Source: Crocodylus rhombifer (taxonomy: Eukaryota; Chordata; Crocodylia; Crocodylidae). Taken from it: DNA of 64,000 bases. Positions 28,301-37,300 of this stretch are shown here, piece by piece. The notes under the pieces were generated by a model. That model was not told where the DNA came from and did not search any database. It saw only the letters and a program-made list of their open reading frames with translations. Each line of letters opens with the position of its first letter. Positions within the stretch are counted from its first letter, which is position 1. The stretch is from positions 124,001 through 188,000 of the forward strand of contig JAVSML010024699.1 in the NCBI GenBank assembly GCA_038503035.1, in the 5' to 3' direction. The position numbers and the translations under genes are program-made.

Positions 28301-31300
28301 TCCATGAAGTCTCACTGAATAGCGAGACTAAAAGCTGAGTTTTATAAATGAGCTACCAAAAGCCGTAGTTGGGTCATTGTCACAGCTGGGATTAGAGCTC
28401 AGAAACTTTCATCTCCCAGTCAGGGTCAGAAAACCCCTTTCCTAGTAAAGATAAGTAATTAATGCCCATTGCTCTTGTGCCTTCTCCTAGACCTCCATTA
28501 CCAGGGGGGTGGGGAAATTTATATTCCCTCCATACTTGCTGACTGAGAGCAAGTAAGAAGATGTGTCTAGAGATCTTGACAAAATTGTAAAAAAAAAAAA
28601 AATAATAATTAAATTCTTTTCTTTTTTTTTTAATTTTTAACAGCTGTAGTGTGGGAACTGTGGGTTGTAGACTCCAGGTGGCTCAGCATGTGAAAGAAGA
28701 ACAGAGATTAATCAGGATACTGTTTCAACAAAAAACATATTTTAAAGTTATGTTTAAAAAGCATGTTAGTACACCAGGCACCCAACATTTCACATATTGT
28801 AATGGCATCATTTATGATCTCTAAGCAAATGTGCTATTTAACCTGAACAGCATCTCAACATGAAGTGACTGCCAAGGCCTAGGAAATTAATTTTCTAGGT
28901 CCCTTCTCCTCCTCCCACTAACTTCAGGAAATTGGTCCCCTCCATCTGTCCATAACTTGCCTGCAGCTTTTTACTTTGTTTTTTTTTCCTTAATGTCCAC
29001 CAAAATAACAAAATCTTTCAGAGCCTCATCCAGCAATGAAGATAAAAGAATGCAGACAAAACAGGGGTGAAAAATAGAACAGACATAAAATAACATTTGC
29101 TTCCCTACATTTCTGGCACTACGTGGTGCTGTGTAAGGCTATAAAACAGAAGTTTTGGCTAGGACTGTTTCTGTAATTCAAGATGGATCCTTCTAGTAGC
29201 AAGCAGGAACTTCTAATTTAATCTATTTCACTGGTTTCAGAAAGGACCTCTGCTGCTAATAGTCACCCTTCAAGGAATACTTTCTTCTTGATGGTAAATG
29301 GAATGCTCGAGGTTCTTTTGACTAGTGATATTGGCAGGACAACCTGATTTACTGTTGTTTGTTCCTCATCCTATTGCCTTTAGATCACTATATATTGGGG
29401 AAGAGGTCTGATAAAGTTAGTCTGCTTGTCTGGTTTAAACCATTCAGAGGCTGTGTGTTGACATTTGTTTCTACCAGAAGAAATTTCTTCCAGTAGAAAA
29501 ATAACCTGGACATTCCTCCAGTCCCATGGCTGGAGAGTTTCACAAGGAAGCTCTCCAGCCAGAGGGCATTAATGGGCTTCTTCCTGCTCTTAGGCAAGCC
29601 CATTAATTGACAGCCTGCCTTCTCCCCTGCCTGGGAAGGGAATGGGTTGAAAAGCAACAGCTGCCACAGAGAGCCAGGAAGGGTTCCATCCTGCTAGTCA
29701 GCTGATTGGCAGGAGTGGGCTATTCTGTCATAGTGAGGGATGACTTAGAAGAGCTGGAGTGGGGCAGAGGGGGAAGAAGGGAACACTCAGCCACTGTAGC
29801 AAGGCTCTGGGAACTTTGCTGCATGGGCACAGGAGCTTGCTTTATCCCACACTGTTCCAGCCTGACCTACAGCAGAGCAGGGTAAGGCAGGGACATTTTG
29901 ACATGGCAGCAAGGTTTCTGAGCCTTAGTGCTGCAGTTCAGGAGCCTTCCTCTGTTCTGGGTCGAGCCAAGGCGAAGCTGGTAAGACTGGGAGCCAGGCT
30001 GGGGAAAAGCCCCCACACACCAGGATGCTGGCCCCTCTGGCTTTTAAATTGTCACCCTGACAACAGATCAGCAGGGAATGTATGATGAAGCCAATGCAGT
30101 CATACTTTTTTTGTTTATTTTGATGCAGTTAATGGATTTGAAGAAGGACCTTTAGTAAAATTACTATAAAATCCTTTAATCTGAGCGGGCTACACATGAG
30201 TTAAAATATCTGGTTGAATTAACACCTCGCAGGAAATGATGACTTAAGTGAAATGCTTTGCATGCATAAGTTGTTGTTCTTATAGCTGTGAGTACAGCAT
30301 GGTTTTTGTCTTTCGAATAGGATTCCATATATTGATTATGTAATTAAAATAACTGCACATGATCTTAAAGGTGTTATCTCTTTCATTTTAGATGCATCTA
30401 GGCTTCTGAGAGAGTAGCATAACTTGTTATGTAGAGTAGTGTGGCCCTTCTGAAAAACTGATGTGCAGCCTGTAATTCTAAAATGAGAGGCCAGAATGTG
30501 CATTTGTCCCTTTTCTTAAAACAACAAAACTTAAGGATTGAAAAATATATAAATTTAGGAAATACATTGAAAATATCTGTAATGGTCTTAGCTGGGGGGA
30601 GAAGGATGTGGACTTATCTCTGGTTATGCATCGTGAAGAAAACATCTAGTGTAGACATGTCAGTTTACATACATGGTGCTAAACCTTCTGGAGCTACGGG
30701 CTGGATGAGTAGCACAGGGTTGGTGCATAGAGTCAGTCTGTGGGTGCAAACCCATGTGCCTGGAGCTGGCTGCATGCCAGTCCAAACCCACATACCTGGA
30801 TCTGGCTGCATGCTGGTCTGAGCCTGCATTGGTGCACTGTAGTGCACAGGGCTACATCACAGTCAGTGAGGCTCCACACAGGTCCTGAAATCTGGCAGCA
30901 GGGAATGACAATTAATGCTGCCACTGCTCCCTTGCCACCAAATTTCTGGACCTGTGGGATGGATGACATGATTCCATAAGTCACATCTGGCCCATAGGCC
31001 AGAGTCTGAGCATCCCTGGTTTACATCCTGCTAACTTGTGCAAAGCTTACAGGCTGTTTTGTCTTACTGGAGTTAGCTCATGAAAGTTGAGGGCTTGTCT
31101 TTCTTCCTAGCAAAGACGAGGCCAAAGAAGTTATTGCTAAATGTTGTAAGGCAGTGCTGCCACGATAACAATAGAATTGCTCTTGAATTTATTTCCTGTT
31201 TTATATGCATCACAGTGACTGAGCAGTAATTGTAACATTGCCTGCTTGACCTGGTTTAAAAAAAAAATGGCTTAGCTTAAAAATAATGAGATCATATTGA

Positions 31301-34300
31301 GTTCTGATTTGCTTTCAGGGTTATGAGCCTTTAGCTTTCACACTTGTAAGGTGTGTTTTTTTTCTGTAAACATGAGATCTGAAAACATGTTTTTTAGAAA
31401 ATGAAAGCTGAGGATCTAGAGCAGTGATACTCAGCCTGCAGGCTGGATCAAGCCCCTGACACAGGGAATCAGAAGAAACACCTTGGCTCTGTCCATCCCC
31501 TTTCCTGTAGTAGACTGTGCTGCTGCTCCCCCCTGAAGCCCACCCAGCTCTCTTCCTCTCCTCTCCTCTATGGCAGGTGCTCTTTCCCAGCTTCCCTCTT
31601 TCTCTCCCCTTCTCTGACGCTGGCAGTCACCTCCTTCTCCCCTTCCTGCTCCCCTGCCTTAGGGAAATGGTGGTCCTTGGTGCAATCTTACTTGCCACTC
31701 TAAAACACTGAACTCTACTGCTCTAGAGCAGGAATCATAACATCAGAGAAAAGTAGGGCTGGAAGGGACCTCTGCAGGTTACAGTCCAACTCCAACACCT
31801 TCAAGAGATCCAAGCACTGGATCTAGCCCGTGGATTCAGAGGTGGGAAGACCCTGGCTGCAGGCACTTTCCCTATACCACTGTGGGGACAAGTAGCAGTG
31901 GTACCTGAGCCCTAGTGCTCTCCTGTCTCTGACCTGACATAGGTCATTCTGGTCTACAGCCAGAAAAGATTGCCTGCCTCTAGTAATCATGTGACCAAGA
32001 ACCAGAAAACACTAAGCCATGTGAGACTGACTATAACGTTGTGAAAGCTGGGATCACTCTAACCCCTGGCAAACTTGTGGCTGAATGCTCACCACTCCCT
32101 GCAGCTATGCAAAGGCAAACACTGCAGAGTTGCAGGTGATGGATGGGAACCAAAACTCCTGGTATAAACACACCTGCCAATTAGGAAGCTCTGACTGCAG
32201 ACTGACACAGCTGTTTTGGTTACCCCTAGCCTAGGTCTTTCCCCAGCTCAGCAGCAGCAGCAGCGGCTAATGTGGAATGTGATTGATGTAGCTCACCACT
32301 TATCTTCTAATCCTTTTTATTATTCCTGTGTGCAAGGGCCCAATAGTTCATGTAGTCAGTTCAGTTATGTGCATCTTTCTAAGAATTCAGTGCATTATTT
32401 CAAATAGTTTTGCTGCATGTCTTTTTAAAACTCTGGTTATACCAGACACATTAGTGCTAAGGGCCTGGAAATGAAAGTGAAGCAAGCCAATATACCAGAA
32501 ATGTTTTGTGCTCACAGAGTGAATCATACTGGGTGTGTTGTTCATCCCCCTACCTTCTTGTAGATGGCAAATATTGTTCCTATGGGTGCCAAGCAGTCTA
32601 TGTTGGAAGAGCCATCTAGTGGATCAAAGCACACCACATATTTACCCTAAAAGAGAAATAACAGCGTCATTGAAAAGATATACTGACTTTGTACAATCTT
32701 TTCCCTTTGCCTGGCAAACACCATCTTTTTCCTACTACACATGGATAACCAAACACTCTTGACAAATCCAGCCAGAGAAGAATGTGCTCAAGTTTATGCT
32801 GTTTGGTTGATGAGCACCATTGGTGTATGCAGCACTTCTCAGAATACAAGAACACAGGCCACCACAGCTTGCAGTTTACAGCTTTGCAAACTTCTGAGTA
32901 GTTTAGTTTGGGTACATCTATCTTTATTAAATAAGTTATGTTTAGATGCTAGTGGATGGGTCTACCCATGCACTTTAATGCACAGTAGCTTATTTTACTG
33001 CATATTAAAGCATCATATAAAAAACCTGCTCTTTAGCTAAAGTCCAGTAAATTAGGCTACTGCAAATTAAGCATCAGTAAAAAAAAAAAAAAAAAAAGTG
33101 CGCACTTTCACTACTGTACATTAGGACACCCTAATGCACATTTATGTAGTACTGCACCTTAGAGTTACTAAATGTAATGAGCATTAGGAAAAGTACATTA
33201 ATGAACGCGTAAACATGCCCACTGTGAACAAAATGAATGGATTATGAGATGAGGTTTGGGAACAGGGTTGGATAGTTTTGGTATGAAGTAGTCCAAACTT
33301 TCACCAATGTGAAGTACTGTGAATTAAGATCTTTTTAGGCCTTCAGACTGGATTGCTAGAAAAGATAAAATATAATATGGGTTCCATTCAAGTGGTAACT
33401 AACTCTGTTAGGTAGCCATGTTTTCCTGAAAACATTTAATTTAGAGTCTGATTTTTTTACCTCATTTGCTAACAAATAATAGACCCTTACTTCTTCAGTT
33501 TTTGTGCCTAAATATGTATGCAAAAATATACTACAAATGTTTAGGAAAGGATATGAGCATAGCAGTATTATATTCTGATTAGGATTTTGCTCAACAAGAT
33601 CATAAATAATTATTCCCACCATTTGCCTTGTTTTAATTAAAAGCTTCCTTTGCAAAGATTTTCTTTATTTTTTTGAGAATGGATCTTACACTATAATGAA
33701 TCGTTTAACAAATAGAACAATAATGCAGTTTTCTTCTTTCCCCTGGGAACTTCTGCCTTGTTCTTTCTTAGAGGTGAGACCCCTGTCCCCGTTCCTTTTC
33801 AGTATTCTGAACAATAGTGCCATCTACTGCCAAATTAAAAAACAGGCCCTTCACAACACAGATCTATGTACAGACCCTCTTCTCTTTCGGAGTGATAATA
33901 GCATCTTTATCCTCTTCAGTGACCAAGACACAGGTGGCATAGGAGGACTGTAGCATGTTAATAACCAAAGAATTGGACAACACATCCAGCTTTTTCACTT
34001 CATCACCAGTCACGTTCACGCTTCCCGCTATCCCAAACCTGAAGAAATGGGAAGGTGAAAACACAAAGAAAATTTGATGCAAAAAGAAAGGACTATATTT
34101 GACAGGAATGTCAGTTTTATTCGCATTAAATTTTACTAATGTTATATAAAGGTTTAGAACATGGCTTTCTGCTGTCAGTCTCCCTCACATCCACAGTTTG
34201 GGTTTCAAGTTTTTAAAATAGCTTGGTAGATTTTCTTTGCTACTGGTAAGTGAAAATGTCTGTAAGGGAAGGGAAGGTGGTATTGCTGGTTCTTAGCTCT

Positions 34301-37300
34301 CCTTTCATACTAGTTCATACATCATGGCTAGGGACAGAAATTACACATAACCTGGTATAAATGATTGGAAACTGGTTCAAATCTGTAATGCAACAAAAGT
34401 TCAGTGCATGTTAATCGCTTTCAAAATGACCAAAACCAGTTTAAGATAAACCTGGATGGATGTAGTATCAGACTTACCTGATTTAGGTTAAGTCAGTTTA
34501 TTGAACTTCTGTCCTACATCCCCTGCAGATTCGAATCGACTCACGGTCCCCCAGCATCCCAGAATGCTTTGTACCTCCCCCACCCTGACAGGGTTGGCAG
34601 GCTAGCTTTGGTCCACAGTGTCTGCTCCAGCCAAGAGGAGAGGCATGCTCTAGGCCACTGCAGGCATGTGGCTGTATTTCTGGATTGAAAGTGAATGTCT
34701 ATTCATTTGCTTATCAGTTCACTCTACACAGCTTAGATTAACCTGCAAAGATTGAATCGATTCAGCCTTGGGCTTTTTGACTGTCTGTACATAGCCCATA
34801 AGGTATGATAACTAGGTCCCAATGAATCTCACTGAAATGGCAAATAGGCATCTCCCTTGGCATTGTAGGGCTGGTGGAATGGCCCTCTTCTGTTTTCCCA
34901 AATCCCATAAGGCTCCTGTTAAAGAACTTGATGGAGCATGTGGCCAAAGAATAAAGGAAGCTTGTCTGAGAAAGGAAAGTGAATGACTAGAGCACTGCTA
35001 TTCTCTGCTACTGGAGCTACTGATAGGGAGACATTCACCATGACCACAATTAGAACTGTCCCTAACTTTTTAACTTTATTTCAGGGGCTGGAAAGATCCC
35101 TGAGTAGGCCCAAAATTCAGGAGCTATGAAGATATCTTTGAGCATCCCCCACTCAGATCCCCCTTACATCCAACATCAATCAATCAATCTATCCATCTCT
35201 CTGTCTATTTCATATTATATAGCAAGATGGTAATGACATTTTAGATAAGACATCCATTATAAATCCCTATTTTCAGAAATTGAATTATAAATGATTATTT
35301 CTGAAGTGAAACTGTGAACCCAGGAAGTATGTTTTTGTCCTAATTTGGTCTATTTTTGAGATGGAAAGAAATACATTACAAAGCTGCACTCATCATATAG
35401 TTGTTATTTTATTACTCGCCTATAATGCAAATAGATTTTTTGTTAGGGGAAAAGTGTTAGGCAATTAGTTCCAAATGTAGACTACCTTATTTAAAAAATG
35501 TAAATTCTCCCATTTCAACTTCTGTTTTACAAGCAGTTCTTTCAGATCAAGACTGATGCAGATTTTTCTAAATAAAAGGCAAGGCTGCCCAAGGCTTACA
35601 AAGTGTCTAGTTTTTTGGGGGTTCCTCCATGTTTGGATATCCAGCCTGAGATACCTTTAAATGATCTGATTTTTATACAGTGCTGTGCTATCACTTTCTG
35701 AAAATCAGGCTCCCTTCTGGTGTCTCATTCAAAAATAGAATCACTATGCAAAAATCACTACCGTCTTTTTATTTACTTACTTAAATCTTGGCAACATGCT
35801 TTTATCTTTTGTTTCTCTGGGAGTCTCACTGTCGCCAATGGTCCTTAAGTTTATGCAAGACTGAAGGATGCTATTGTAATTTTCCACAGAAAGATAAATG
35901 GTTGCAATGCTTTGTTCACCCAAAACTGTTCAAAATCAGTGGGACGTGGAAGGAATGCAGCATCAAGCCCAACTTATTTATTTAACCATTATTAATTTAC
36001 TGTCTAAGAGGCCTGACCTGGTTCGCATCACTGGACTCAGTAGTTTAACTAAATGCACCACATACTTTGTCGCTTGTTTAAAAAAAAAAAAAAAAAAAAG
36101 AGCATGTAGAACTAGATGTAAGTAAATCATATTTCAATAAGTTGCTGTTTTACAGAAGGGTAATAACCTCTGTGAAAAACATAAGTAGGTTCAATATAAA
36201 GGTTTATACTGTACCCTACCTTCAGGGCATGTATGGCAATGTGCAGACAGCGACACTGCTACAGCACCATGCTTTAGTACTTCCTTTTAGAAGGACTATG
36301 GATGGTGCAGTACAGGCGGTTACCGCACCATGCATGTGGCACAGTTAGATTTTGCCACTCCATCACCACAACGGCACACTATAACCAGGGAGCGCACTGT
36401 TACAACAATGTAGCTAGCAATCATGTGTAGACCTGTGATCACTATATCACTGTAGCACACTATATGGCGACATAGCATGTTGCCACATTGCTGTAGGGCG
36501 ATCTGTAGATACATCCTCAATGTTTTAAAGTGATTCCCAAAGGCAGTTAAAGAAATCAGTTTGGTAGCATGCCTAATATTATAATGTGCAGCTCAGGTTC
36601 ATTCAATGCATGCTATTTACCACCAGATGGCTCCTTCTGGAAGATTGTCAAATGCACTTCACAGGAAACCACTGCTCTTCATAGGAAAACTTGTATCTAG
36701 CAGACTTTTCCCTTCTTGCTATTAGGAAATTTGCACAAAAACCAGAGTTTTGTTCATTAACTACTCTCTCCTCCACTGCTTATTCTTTAACCAGAATACC
36801 ACTGGTGACAGGCCAGTCATTGCTGTGGAAATAAGATACGGTTTGAAGGAGCATCTTACCCAAGCCCTTAGTACAGAATTGTGTACGTGTATTTCCATGC
36901 AGGAAGGGGCTGGATGGGGGCTACAGCTAGTGCACTTTATTCAGCATAGAGATGCAGCCATCTCTGACAAACTGGTTTTAGTAGTGTAAGGACAAAAAGT
37001 AATTCAACCAAATCCATCTTTCCTTTCCTTCCTTTTTTTCCAAGCCACTAGGCCTGGTGCAGTCACCTCCCCTGCTCAGAAGTCCAGCACTTTTTCCTTA
37101 TGGTGCTGTGCTGGTGCCCTCAAGGAGTACCCTAAAGCAGGGCTTGTCAACCGGAGGTACGTGTACCCTCAGGGGTACTTGAGAAGGCCCGGGGGGGGGG
37201 ATTAGCGGGGGGGATGGAGTACTGCCACGCACCATCCTGCATTGCAGTGCAGGTGCTGCCCAGCCAGGCAGATGCAGGGAGAGGGGGAAGCTTGCACATG

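Larger units (their letters stand above)
23175..32553 (-). other. FBP2: FBP2 intron 3, repeat-rich
   Basis: This 9.4-kb GT-AG intron holds a short tandem duplication next to exon 4, a MIR fragment, a hAT-like element, a TGTCTACAC MITE, a dispersed AAAGCTTG repeat, a 26-T run, two hAT MITEs and a CR1 tail, all listed separately. I see nothing clear in 26640-30660 apart from homopolymer-rich AT sequence and one GC-richer block at 29500-30070. Confidence 0.65.

Noticed and set aside
35165..35200. Short ATCA/ATCT microsatellite
   Set aside because: Only about four imperfect units; too short to be informative.
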